DNA of 16,321 nucleotides from Candidatus Omnitrophota bacterium (GTDB taxonomy: Bacteria > Omnitrophota > Koll11 > Aquiviventales > Aquiviventaceae), in the NCBI GenBank assembly GCA_023247285.1, contig JAHFGU010000012.1, positions 2,304 through 18,624 on the forward strand, in the 5' to 3' direction. Below the pieces are notes generated by a model that was not told the origin of the DNA, searched no databases, and saw only the letters and a list, made by a program, of their open reading frames with translations. Of this stretch, positions 7,740 to 14,486 are shown in pieces (the first letter of the stretch is position 1; the number at the start of each line of letters is the position of its first letter). The position numbers were made by a program, and so were the translations under genes.

Positions 7740-8890
7740 CACCGGTCCACCTCTCCCATGACGATGTCCACCGAGCCGAGGATGATGATGACATCCGCCA
7801 CCTTCTGGCCCAGGCACATGTCCTCGAGCACGGTCAGGTTGATGAAGCTCGGCGCCCGCACATGGTACCGGTAGGGGACCGGCGACCCGTCGCTCACCAG
7901 GTAAAAGCCGAGCTCGCCCTTCGGCGCTTCGATGCGCCCGTACGCCTCGCCCTTCGGCGGGCGGAAGGTGCGCGGCGCTTTGCTGATCGCCGCGCCCTTC
8001 GGGCTGATGTGCGGGCTCGTGCTCGGGATGTCCTTCAGCGCCTGGTTGAGGATCTTGAGGCTCTCGCGTATTTCCAGGATCCGGACGTAGTACCGATCGT
8101 ACACGTCGCCCACCGCGCCCAGCGGCACCTTGAAGCTGAACCGACCGTAGAGTGAATACCCGTCCACCTTGCGGATATCGTAGTTGACGCCCGAGGCGCG
8201 CAGCATTGGGCCGGTTACGCTCGCGTCGACCGCCAGCTCCTTGGGCAGGATCCCGACGCGCTGCGTCCGCTGCCGGATAATCTCGTTGCCGGTGAGCAGC
8301 CGCTCGAACTCATCGAGGAACCGCGGGTAGTTCGCGACGAGCAGCCGGGCCCGGTCGAGGAAGCCGATGGGCAGATCCTCCCGCGCCCCGCCGGGCCGCA
8401 GGTAATTGCACATCATGCGCGAGCCGGAGACCATCTCGAAGAGATCGAGGATCTTCTCGCGCTCGCGGAAGGCGTAGAGCAGCGGCGTGCCGAAGGCGCC
8501 CATGTCGTTGAGGAGGAAGCCGGTCACCGCGGTGTGATTCACCACGCGCGTCAGCTCCGACATGATGACACGGATGTATTCACCCCGCTCCGACACCTGG
8601 ATGCCGCCGAGCTGCTCGATCGCCAGCGAGAGCCCGAGGTTGTTGGTCATGGCGCAGAAGTAGTCCAGCCGGTCCGTGAACGGGAAGCTCGCGATGTACG
8701 TGCCCTGCTCGCCGATCTGCTCGTGGTTGCGGTGCAGGTAGCCCATGACCGGCTTGAGCTTCACGATCGTCTCGCCGTCGAGGGTGGCGAGCATGCGGAA
8801 GACCCCGTGCGTTGAGGGATGCTGCGGCCCGAGGTTGACCTCGAGCAGCTCGGACTCGAGCTTTGGGGCGGTGTCGATCGCCGCGTCCAT
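7739..8890 (-). CDS. nuoD: NADH-quinone oxidoreductase subunit D (49 kDa type)
   Basis: Peripheral-arm subunit that, with NuoB, forms the quinone-reduction site of complex I; homologous to the large subunit of NiFe hydrogenases but without the metal cysteines. The 383-residue product starts near the family signature [10 protein letters not shown] (20-29), whose His lies at the quinone headgroup; RLDYFCAM (74-81) supplies the likely partner Tyr. The C-terminus ends in [11 protein letters not shown], matching the family's DxVMGxVDR end. The start ATG 8890 shares a base with the nuoC stop (TAATG). An upstream in-frame reading through nuoC is only an overlap of frames. The gene is separate from nuoC, not fused as in E. 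coli. Its stop lies at the edge of the structured element. Confidence 0.96.
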   Translation of the reverse strand: MDAAIDTAPKLESELLEVNLGPQHPSTHGVFRMLATLDGETIVKLKPVMGYLHRNHEQIGEQGTYIASFPFTDRLDYFCAMTNNLGLSLAIEQLGGIQVSERGEYIRVIMSELTRVVNHTAVTGFLLNDMGAFGTPLLYAFREREKILDLFEMVSGSRMMCNYLRPGGAREDLPIGFLDRARLLVANYPRFLDEFERLLTGNEIIRQRTQRVGILPKELAVDASVTGPMLRASGVNYDIRKVDGYSLYGRFSFKVPLGAVGDVYDRYYVRILEIRESLKILNQALKDIPSTSPHISPKGAAISKAPRTFRPPKGEAYGRIEAPKGELGFYLVSDGSPVPYRYHVRAPSFINLTVLEDMCLGQKVADVIIILGSVDIVMGEVDR

Positions 8891-9369
8891 TAGAGCGCCT
8901 CGGGTTCGAGGGGCGCATCTTGGTCTTCGACGACGTAGTCCTTGCGCATCGGGTGGCCCTTGAAACCTTCCCACATGAGGATGCGGCGTAGGTCCGGATG
9001 CCCCTCGAACCGCACGCCGAAAAGATCGTAGACCTCCCGCTCCTGGAACTCGGCCCCGCGCCAGAGCGGCGTCGCCGAGGCCACGACCGGATTGTCCCGG
9101 TCGAGCCGGACGCGCAGCACGATCGGGCCGTGCTTCTGGGACATCGAATAGAGGTGGTAGACGACGTCCATGCGCCGCTCCGAGGGATAATCCACCGCGG
9201 TCAGGTTGGCGAGATAGTCCATCGACAACGGCGCATGGTGCTGGAGATGGCGGCAAACCGCGGCGAGATCTTTCGGCTGGACCGCCAGCGCCTGGCCGTC
9301 CACGGCCAGCGCCACGCCTGGCAGCGCATGCTCCAGCGAAGCCTTGAGCTCTTCAAGCGGCGGCAGCAT
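8890..9369 (-). CDS. nuoC: NADH-quinone oxidoreductase subunit C (30 kDa type)
   Basis: Peripheral-arm structural subunit that packs against NuoD and NuoI; carries no cofactor. The 159-residue product has the family signature [20 protein letters not shown], then the terminal [16 protein letters not shown] segment. [12 protein letters not shown] in the middle is also typical. Start ATG 9369 shares a base with the nuoB stop (TGATG) and the stop shares a base with the nuoD start, so A-B-C-D form one translationally coupled block. Length is normal for an unfused NuoC. Confidence 0.95.
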   Translation of the reverse strand: MLPPLEELKASLEHALPGVALAVDGQALAVQPKDLAAVCRHLQHHAPLSMDYLANLTAVDYPSERRMDVVYHLYSMSQKHGPIVLRVRLDRDNPVVASATPLWRGAEFQEREVYDLFGVRFEGHPDLRRILMWEGFKGHPMRKDYVVEDQDAPLEPEAL

Positions 9370-10082
9370 CAGCCGCTCGCGCCTGGTTGGGATGGCGGCG
9401 TCTCTCGACCACCGCTCGGGACGCCGCCCTGAGCGGAGTCGAAGGGCGGCGCCGGCTGGACCTGCTTCGCTTCCCGCTCCGACAGCGCCGCCGCGGTTTC
9501 GCCCGGCTGCCAGACATCGGGGTTGTACCGCGGCTCCAGCCCGCGTTCCCCGAATTCCGGCACGCGGTATTCCCCCTGCTTGCCGTCCACTTCGCGGCCG
9601 AGCGCGCGCACCTTGATCTGCTCCTGCAGCCTCATCAACCCTTCGAGCAGCGCCTGCGGCGTGGGCGGGCATCCGGGGATGTACACATCCACCGGGATGT
9701 ATTTATCGATGCCCTTGAGGACGTTGTAGCCTTTGTGGAACGGGCCGCCGGAGGTGGCGCACGCGCCCATCGAGATCACGTACTTCGGCTCGGCCATCTG
9801 GTTGTAGAGCCGCACGACCTGCGGCGCCATCTTCTTGGTGACGGTGCCGGCGACGATCATGAGGTCCGCTTGCCGGGGCGAGGCGCGGAAGATTTCCGAG
9901 CCGAACCGCGCGATGTCATAGCGCGAGGCGGCGGCGGCGATCATCTCGATGGCGCAGCAGGCCAGGCCGAATTGCAGCGGCCAGATCGAGTTGCCCCGGC
10001 CCCAGTTGACGAGCTGGTCCCAGGTCGTGACGTAGACGCCCTGCTTGTGCAGTTCGCTCTGCAGCCCGTGATCCACGGCCAT
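9369..10082 (-). CDS. nuoB: NADH-quinone oxidoreductase subunit B (cluster N2)
   Basis: Holds the terminal 4Fe-4S cluster N2, which reduces quinone. The 237-residue product has the four ligand cysteines: adjacent C42 and C43 ([10 protein letters not shown]), C108 (MGACATSGG) and C138 (YIPGCPPTP). I chose ATG 10082, which overlaps the nuoA stop (TGATG) and has GGAG eight bases ahead; a GTG at 10091 would add three residues. The conserved domain ends by about residue 165. The rest is a variable tail whose last third ([19 protein letters not shown]) is encoded by a REP-like inverted repeat pair at 9394-9451, so the C-terminus is probably repeat-derived and dispensable. Confidence 0.95.
   Translation of the reverse strand: MAVDHGLQSELHKQGVYVTTWDQLVNWGRGNSIWPLQFGLACCAIEMIAAAASRYDIARFGSEIFRASPRQADLMIVAGTVTKKMAPQVVRLYNQMAEPKYVISMGACATSGGPFHKGYNVLKGIDKYIPVDVYIPGCPPTPQALLEGLMRLQEQIKVRALGREVDGKQGEYRVPEFGERGLEPRYNPDVWQPGETAAALSEREAKQVQPAPPFDSAQGGVPSGGRETPPSQPGASG
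9394..9451. repeat. REP-like inverted pair inside the nuoB 3' end
   Basis: Two overlapping perfect hairpins share a middle arm: GGCGGCGTC (9394-9402) with GACGCCGCC (9420-9428), and CGCCGCCCT (9422-9430) with AGGGCGGCG (9443-9451). The two loops hold related cores in opposite orientation, TCTCGACCACCGCTC and the reverse complement of GAGCGGAGTCGA. The second core, CTTCGACTCCGCTCAGGG when read on the minus strand, is a motif I recall as common and repetitive in many bacterial genomes. The pair lies in frame within nuoB, encoding the FDSAQG tail. Confidence 0.65.
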
Positions 10083-10450
10083 CACTCCCACTCCAACAGG
10101 CCCCGCTTCCAGGCGAAGGCCAGCCCCACACCCAGGATGGCGAGAAACAGGGCCATCTCAGCGAAGACGACCGGCCCGAGCCCCCTCCACACCAGGGCCC
10201 AGGGGAAGAGGAATACCACTTCCACGTCGAAGATCACGAAGAGCAGCGCGTAGACGTAATACTGGACGCGGAACTGCACCCAAGGATCGCCCGAGGACTC
10301 CAGCCCGCACTCATAGGCGGCCTGCTTGCTCTTCCCCGGCTTGCGTGGTGCCACGAACCGGGCCAGCACGAGCGGGGCGACGCCCAACACGATGGCCGCC
10401 AGCGTCAGGAGCGCAATGAAGCCGTATTGGAAGCAATAGTCGGAGGTCAT
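10082..10450 (-). CDS. nuoA: NADH-quinone oxidoreductase subunit A
   Basis: Small membrane subunit of complex I beside NuoH and NuoJ. The 122-residue product has three hydrophobic helices (about 9-33, 64-87, 93-113). Between helices 1 and 2 lies the conserved loop [10 protein letters not shown], followed by [18 protein letters not shown], the family signature with the conserved Cys and acidic residues. It is the first nuo gene. No Shine-Dalgarno is visible; a perfect TATAAT lies 13 bases ahead of the ATG, suggesting a near-leaderless message. The stop overlaps the nuoB start. Confidence 0.95.
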   Translation of the reverse strand: MTSDYCFQYGFIALLTLAAIVLGVAPLVLARFVAPRKPGKSKQAAYECGLESSGDPWVQFRVQYYVYALLFVIFDVEVVFLFPWALVWRGLGPVVFAEMALFLAILGVGLAFAWKRGLLEWE

Positions 10451-10463
10451 GATCGAACTTTTT

Positions 10464-10492
10464 ATTATAACGCACGCGCATCAGCGGGGCTA
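10464..10492 (-). promoter_or_regulatory. Candidate nuo promoter, overlapping the btuF-like stop codon
   Basis: A perfect TATAAT on the minus strand (10469-10464) contains the stop codon of the upstream gene (10467-10465). A poor -35, TAGCCC (10492-10487, three of six), lies 17 bases upstream. Transcription would begin near 10457-10454, leaving only about 4-7 bases before the nuoA ATG at 10450. The local A/T-rich patch stands out in GC-rich surroundings. Confidence 0.5.
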
Positions 10493-11373
10493 CTGGGGCC
10501 GATGTCCACCCCGTGCAGCAGCCGAGCGAGCAGCTCGACGCCCTCAATGACCCGCGGGCCGGACCGATTGAAGTAGGCCGGGCCGTTGACGAGGAACACG
10601 CGCCGCTCCCGCACCGCTGGCAGCTGCGCCCACCACGGCGCCTGCTGCAGGCAGGGCAGCTCGCGCGCGGTGCGCTCGATGGAAAAGCCGCACGGCATGA
10701 GGATCAGGACATCCGGGCGCGCGGCCACCAGCGCCGCAGGGTCAATCACGCGGGAGGGCTCGCCGGCGCAGCCGAGCACCTCCTCGCCGCCGGCCGCCGC
10801 CACCTGCTCCGGGACCCAGTGGCCGCACGGCATGAGCGGCTCCAGCCACTCGACGCAGCAGACGCGCGGCTTGGGCGCCCCGCGGGGGATCAACGACCGC
10901 ACGCGCGCAAGGCGCGCCCGCGCTGCGGCGATCAACGCGTCCGCCTCGGCCGCGCGGCCGGTGGCCTCGCCGAGCAGCCGGATGTCCTCGAGGATGTCGT
11001 CGAGCCGGTGCGGGTGCAGGGCCAGCAGCCGGGGTGCTGGGATCAGCTGGCGCGCCGCGGCGGCGGCCTGGTTCGCGTCGACCGCGCAGACCTCGCAGAG
11101 CGCCTGGGCCACGATGAGCTCCGGCCTGGCCGCGGCCAGCCGGCCCGCGTCGATCTCGTAGAGCGAGGCGCGCCGCCGCAGCGTCTCGCGCACGAGGCGG
11201 TCGATCTCGGCGCTCGAGAGGCGCTCCTGGTCGACGATGGTCCGCATGAGGCGCGTCTTGCGCGCGGCCTCGGGCGGGAAATCGCATTCGTGCGACACGC
11301 CGACGACCTCATCGCCCAGGCCGAGGGCAAAGAGCATCTCCGTGGCGCTGGGCACAAGGGAGCAGATGCGCAT
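10465..11373 (-). CDS. BtuF-like cobalamin-binding protein without signal peptide
   Basis: A 302-residue protein of the class III periplasmic-binding fold (BtuF/FhuD type). It opens MRICSLVPSATEMLFALGLG, then VGVSHECDFPPEA, LCEVCAVDANQ, ALHPHRLDDILEDI, CCVEWLEPLMPCGHWVPE, VLILMPCGFSIERT and YFNRSGPRVIEGVELLARLLH. These match a subfamily annotated as cobalamin-binding protein. The sequence starts directly with the first strand of the fold; no signal peptide or lipobox is present, nor an upstream in-frame extension before the pgi stop. It would therefore stay in the cytoplasm, unlike a transport BtuF. No btuC or btuD is adjacent. It begins 8 bases after pgi without a visible ribosome site, so coupling with pgi is likely. 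Ligand is inferred from family only. Confidence 0.75.
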   Translation of the reverse strand: MRICSLVPSATEMLFALGLGDEVVGVSHECDFPPEAARKTRLMRTIVDQERLSSAEIDRLVRETLRRRASLYEIDAGRLAAARPELIVAQALCEVCAVDANQAAAAARQLIPAPRLLALHPHRLDDILEDIRLLGEATGRAAEADALIAAARARLARVRSLIPRGAPKPRVCCVEWLEPLMPCGHWVPEQVAAAGGEEVLGCAGEPSRVIDPAALVAARPDVLILMPCGFSIERTARELPCLQQAPWWAQLPAVRERRVFLVNGPAYFNRSGPRVIEGVELLARLLHGVDIGPSSPADARAL

Positions 11374-11381
11374 GGCTGCGG

Positions 11382-13091
11382 CTACGCCTGCCCGATCAGC
11401 CGGATGAGCTGCGAGAGCCCGGCCTCCGGCGAGCGGAGATGCGCGTGAAGCACCCGGCGGCCGCGCCGGCGCATGGCGAGCACATCGCCCAGCGCCTGCG
11501 CCTGCTTCAGCCCCGCAAACGTGTAGCGCTGGCCTGGGACCGGCGCGTCCACGGCATCGGTTGCAGTAAGGATGATGAACGCGCCGGTGTCCGGGCCGCC
11601 CTTGAAGAGCTGTCCGGTGGAATGCAGGTAGCGCGGCCCGCGCTGCAGCAGCGTGGCGTTCGGCAGTCGCGCGGCGAAGGACTCACGCAACGCCCGCGCC
11701 GCTGCGTCGATCGGCTCGGTCCGAGGCAAAAACGACAGCACGGCAAGATAGTCCTCTGGGCGAAGCGCCCGGATCCACTCCCGGAGCGCGTCCGCCAGCG
11801 TGGCCCCAGGCGGCGGGCCGTACAGCGTCACCTCCCCCTCCGCGCAGGCGGGAGGCCCGGGTTCCTCGAGCCGCGCGCCCGATGCTGCCGACGCGAGCAG
11901 CGACTTGGTCTGGTCTTTGCTCTCTTGCACATTGGGCTCATCGAACGGATCCACGTCCAGCAGGAAGCCGGCCAGCGCCGTCGCGATCGACCACTTCAGC
12001 ACTTCCCCGCCCACGTCATACCGGTCCTGCCAGTGGATGCGCAGCACCGGGTGCTCCGCCGCGGAGAGCGCGCGCGCGCGGCGGTCGAGCTCCTCGTCCC
12101 AGCGCTCGGCGGCCTGGAGCTCGACGAAGATCCGGTCGCGCCGGTACGCCGAGGGCTCGCGCGCCGGCTCGCCGCAGACCGGAATCACGCCCTTCCCGCG
12201 TTTGCCGAGGCTCTCCGCCACCATCTGCTCCAGCCACGCGCCCACCGGAGCCAGCGCCGGCGGACACAACAAAGTGAGTGTGTTCTGCCCGGCCTGGTGC
12301 AGTGCGGCGAGCAGCGCGGCAAGCTGCAGCGCCGGATTCTCGTCGGCCGGAGCGCCTGGCTTGCACGCGTCCAGCATGGCCTGCGCGCGGCCAAGCAGCC
12401 GATCCAAATCGGCGCCGACCAGGGCAGCCGGGACCAGCCCGAAATACGTCAACGCGGAGAACCGGCCCCCCACGTCCAATCCGACCCCGGCGTGATGGAT
12501 GAAGCGCTGCCGCGCGCCCCACGCCTTGGCCTGCGCTTCCAGCGGCGTCCCGGCATCGGTGATCACCACCATCGAGGCGCCGGCAGGCCGCCCGGCGGCC
12601 CGCAGGGCCTCGAGGAAATACGCGGCCAGCGCCTGGACCTCGATCGTCGTGCCGGATTTGCTCGCGACGAGCAGCCCGAGCGCTGCGGCCGGCGCGCTGC
12701 GCTGCGCAGCCAGGATCGCGGTCGGGTCCGTCGTATCGAGGACGCGCACGTCGATCCCGTCCGCCGCGACCCCGAAGAGTTCGCGCGCCACTTCGGCGAA
12801 CAGCGCGCTGCCGCCCATGCCCAGCAGCAGCATCCGGCTGATGCCGGTTGCGCGCAGCTCGTCGCGCAGCCGCGCAAGCTTCGCGAGATGCGGGCGCATC
12901 GCCTCGCCGATGGTCAGCCAGCCGAGCCGCTGGCGGATCGCCTCGCGCGCGGCCGGCTCCTGCGCCCAGAGCCCGGCATCCTGCGCCCAGAGCCGCTCCA
13001 GCGCGCGCGATGATTTCAGTCGCGCCGCCATGCCCTGCATCGCCCCGGCATGCTGCGAGAGCCACAATCGCTGGGCAGCGGTCTGCGTCAT
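11382..13091 (-). CDS. pgi: Glucose-6-phosphate isomerase (TAL-PGI type PGI domain)
   Basis: Interconverts glucose-6-phosphate and fructose-6-phosphate in the cytoplasm. The 569-residue product has two SIS domains: GMGGSALFAEV (91-101) and ASKSGTTIE (143-151), then the PGI signature DVGGRFSALT (206-215), EQMVAESLGKRGKG with the catalytic Glu, and PFDEPNVQESKDQT near residue 400. RYLHSTGQLFKGGPD occurs late. The N-terminal segment (LERLWAQDAGLWAQ through IRQRLGWL) resembles the linker of bifunctional transaldolase-PGI proteins, but here no transaldolase domain precedes it; the gene starts at an ATGA overlap with the DUF3047 gene. So it is either a stand-alone relative or the PGI half of a split fusion. 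Confidence 0.88.
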   Translation of the reverse strand: MTQTAAQRLWLSQHAGAMQGMAARLKSSRALERLWAQDAGLWAQEPAAREAIRQRLGWLTIGEAMRPHLAKLARLRDELRATGISRMLLLGMGGSALFAEVARELFGVAADGIDVRVLDTTDPTAILAAQRSAPAAALGLLVASKSGTTIEVQALAAYFLEALRAAGRPAGASMVVITDAGTPLEAQAKAWGARQRFIHHAGVGLDVGGRFSALTYFGLVPAALVGADLDRLLGRAQAMLDACKPGAPADENPALQLAALLAALHQAGQNTLTLLCPPALAPVGAWLEQMVAESLGKRGKGVIPVCGEPAREPSAYRRDRIFVELQAAERWDEELDRRARALSAAEHPVLRIHWQDRYDVGGEVLKWSIATALAGFLLDVDPFDEPNVQESKDQTKSLLASAASGARLEEPGPPACAEGEVTLYGPPPGATLADALREWIRALRPEDYLAVLSFLPRTEPIDAAARALRESFAARLPNATLLQRGPRYLHSTGQLFKGGPDTGAFIILTATDAVDAPVPGQRYTFAGLKQAQALGDVLAMRRRGRRVLHAHLRSPEAGLSQLIRLIGQA

Positions 13092-13804
13092 CGGGCGCGC
13101 CCGCTCTCGCCGCGGCCCACGCGGAGATCGGCGTAGTAGGCCAGCGCTTCCCCGCGCGTATTGTCGGTGTCCGTCATGATGCCCAGCGCGATCACCTCGG
13201 GCATGGCGCCGTCGAAGCACCGGCGATAGTCGTCCCGGAGATTCCGCCGCTCATGCCGCCATTGGCCAGGCGCCGATGCCCCCTCCAGCACGATGATCGC
13301 GGACTCGGGCGAAAACGCGCTATGGAGAACCGTGCCGGGCGGCAGGGCGGATGACCAGACATAGTCGAGGCTGCGCTTCTGCCATGGCAGGCCGTGCGTA
13401 TTGAAGTAGACGTAGAGGCGCGCCGGGGCATCGGAGCCGGCCTTCTTCGTGAGGTCTTCGCCGGCGACCGGCTGATCCACCCGCCAGTCCCAGGAAAGCC
13501 ATTCATAGGCGCCGGGGTCGAACTGGATTGGATGGAGAAGAACCGAGGCCCCGTTGCGGCTGCGGGCCTCAAGGCACGCGCGGCCCTCCACGCGGGCGGC
13601 GCGGTATTCGGTGCGGCGGCGCACCTCGACTTCGCGCCACTGCTCCGGGGAGAGCTCGGCAAACGACTCGAGCCACAGCACGCTAGCCGCCGGCGCCGGG
13701 ATCAGCGGCGGCATGATGGGGATGGAGAGCCGGTGCGGGGCGGCGCAGCCGGAGGCGGACAGCAGCATCGCCCAGAGGACGGCGCGGAGGACGCGAGGGT
13801 CCAT
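13088..13804 (-). CDS. DUF3047 family lipoprotein
   Basis: A 238-residue exported protein of unknown function. The signal peptide ends with a lipobox-like LSASGC, C20 being the likely lipid site. The mature part fits DUF3047 as I know it: SFAELSPEQW, SVLLHPIQFDPGAYEWLSWDWRV (a buried jelly-roll-like strand pair), DAPARLYVYFNTHG, LDYVWSS, the RRNLRDDYRRCFDG segment and MTDTDNTRGEALAYYADL at the C-terminus. The acidic MTDTDNT motif is strongly conserved in the family and could bind metal or ligand, but that is inference. The gene lies 74 bases after the peptidoglycan-binding lipoprotein, has no clear ribosome site, and its stop overlaps the pgi start. Confidence 0.78.
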   Translation of the reverse strand: MDPRVLRAVLWAMLLSASGCAAPHRLSIPIMPPLIPAPAASVLWLESFAELSPEQWREVEVRRRTEYRAARVEGRACLEARSRNGASVLLHPIQFDPGAYEWLSWDWRVDQPVAGEDLTKKAGSDAPARLYVYFNTHGLPWQKRSLDYVWSSALPPGTVLHSAFSPESAIIVLEGASAPGQWRHERRNLRDDYRRCFDGAMPEVIALGIMTDTDNTRGEALAYYADLRVGRGESGRAR

Positions 13805-13838
13805 GGCGTCGGGAACGGTCCGTCACGCGCGCGGTGGT

Positions 13839-13860
13839 CGGGCCGGATCCGCGCGGCCCG
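13839..13860. other. GC-rich hairpin between the two lipoprotein genes
   Basis: CGGGCCG (13839-13845) and CGGCCCG (13854-13860) can pair with an 8-base loop in the 74-base gap before the DUF3047 gene. There is no T-run on either strand, so an intrinsic terminator is unlikely. The perfect palindrome TCCACGTGGA follows at 13861-13870 and could be a protein-binding site. Function not supported beyond symmetry. Confidence 0.3.
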
Positions 13861-13878
13861 TCCACGTGGATGGAGCGG

Positions 13879-14400
13879 TTACTTCAGCGGCTCGGCCGCG
13901 CCGGCTTCCCCGCCTGAGGCGGACATGTCGGCGTAGGCCTTCAGCTTGCCCCAGGTCTGCCGGCCGACGACGCCATCCTCGGCGAGCCCGTGGATCCGCT
14001 GGAATTCCTTGATGGCTTCCCGCGTCATCGCGCCCATCTTGCCGTCCACAGAACCCTGATAGAAGCCGGCGTTCTTGAGCGCCTGCTGGATCTCGCGCGA
14101 GCTGGGCTTGGCGGATGCTGAGGCAGTGCCGGCCTTATGCCGCGTGGAGGACGAGGCCTGCCGCCGAGGCGCCGGGACGGCGGTTGTGTCGCCGGCCGGG
14201 GCGCTGATCTCGACGCCGGGCTCCGTGACGTCGGTGCTGATCGCGCCGGGTCCGCCGCTGCGCTCAAGCTGCGCGACCCGCTCTTCGAGCAAGCCGATCT
14301 GGGAATTCAACCGTGAGAGATCCTGACGCGTGCGCGTTCCGGCGCATCCACCGGCCAGCAGCGTCAGCGCCGCCAGCGCCATCACCTGCATCCGTCCCAT
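13879..14400 (-). CDS. Peptidoglycan-binding lipoprotein with coiled coil
   Basis: A 173-residue lipoprotein. The signal ends with the lipobox LLAGGC, lipidating C19. Residues about 27-47 (LSRLNSQIGLLEERVAQLER) form a short coiled coil, so it may oligomerise. A low-complexity Pro/Ser/Ala linker (about 50-100) leads to one peptidoglycan-binding type 1 domain at about 102-153: IQQALKNAGFYQGSVDGKMG, then TREAIKEFQRIHGLAEDGVVG and TWGKL. Such proteins tether an envelope membrane to the wall. ATG 14400 has AGGAGG eight bases upstream, one of the few good ribosome sites in this window. Palindromes lie upstream at 14432-14450. It is separated from the CDF gene by 86 bases and probably starts its own transcript. 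Confidence 0.85.
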   Translation of the reverse strand: MGRMQVMALAALTLLAGGCAGTRTRQDLSRLNSQIGLLEERVAQLERSGGPGAISTDVTEPGVEISAPAGDTTAVPAPRRQASSSTRHKAGTASASAKPSSREIQQALKNAGFYQGSVDGKMGAMTREAIKEFQRIHGLAEDGVVGRQTWGKLKAYADMSASGGEAGAAEPLK

Positions 14401-14414
14401 GCCTCTGCCCTCCT

Positions 14415-14450
14415 GAGTTAGCGATAGGAAACTCGCGAGGTTAGTCTAAC
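14415..14450. promoter_or_regulatory. Cluster of small palindromes upstream of the lipoprotein gene
   Basis: GTTAGTCTAAC (14440-14450, 5-base arms around one base) abuts the perfect palindrome CTCGCGAG (14432-14439); GAGTT (14415-14419) and AACTC (14430-14434) can also pair. They sit 15-50 bases ahead of the lipoprotein ATG, where a promoter and operator would lie. No convincing -35/-10 pair was found. Confidence 0.3.
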
Positions 14451-14471
14451 AAAGTCGCCCGGCGCCCGCCA

Positions 14472-14486
14472 CGAAAAATGGTGCCT
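14472..14486. repeat. Half-unit of the GGTGCC(TGACAC) repeat after the CDF stop
   Basis: GAAAAATGGTGCCT directly abuts the CDF stop codon. It resembles the arm-loop segment of the hairpin at 5666-5703 (GTGTCAGGCACC next to A-runs), but lacks a partner arm here, so it looks like a degenerate remnant. Short length makes this weak. Confidence 0.3.

Noticed and set aside
8890..9256. Extended nuoD start giving a fused NuoC-NuoD
   Set aside because: The upstream part of the nuoD frame has no NuoC motifs; NuoC is encoded in a different frame ending at TAATG.
11439..13013. A 524-codon plus-strand open frame opposite pgi, and similar long frames opposite nuoH, acsA and queC
   Set aside because: Arg/Ala/Gly-rich translations with no recognisable domain, lying antisense to well-identified genes; expected in GC-rich DNA with few stop codons.
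13861..13870. TCCACGTGGA as a regulator site
   Set aside because: A 10-base perfect palindrome in GC-rich DNA is not rare and no second copy was seen near another promoter.
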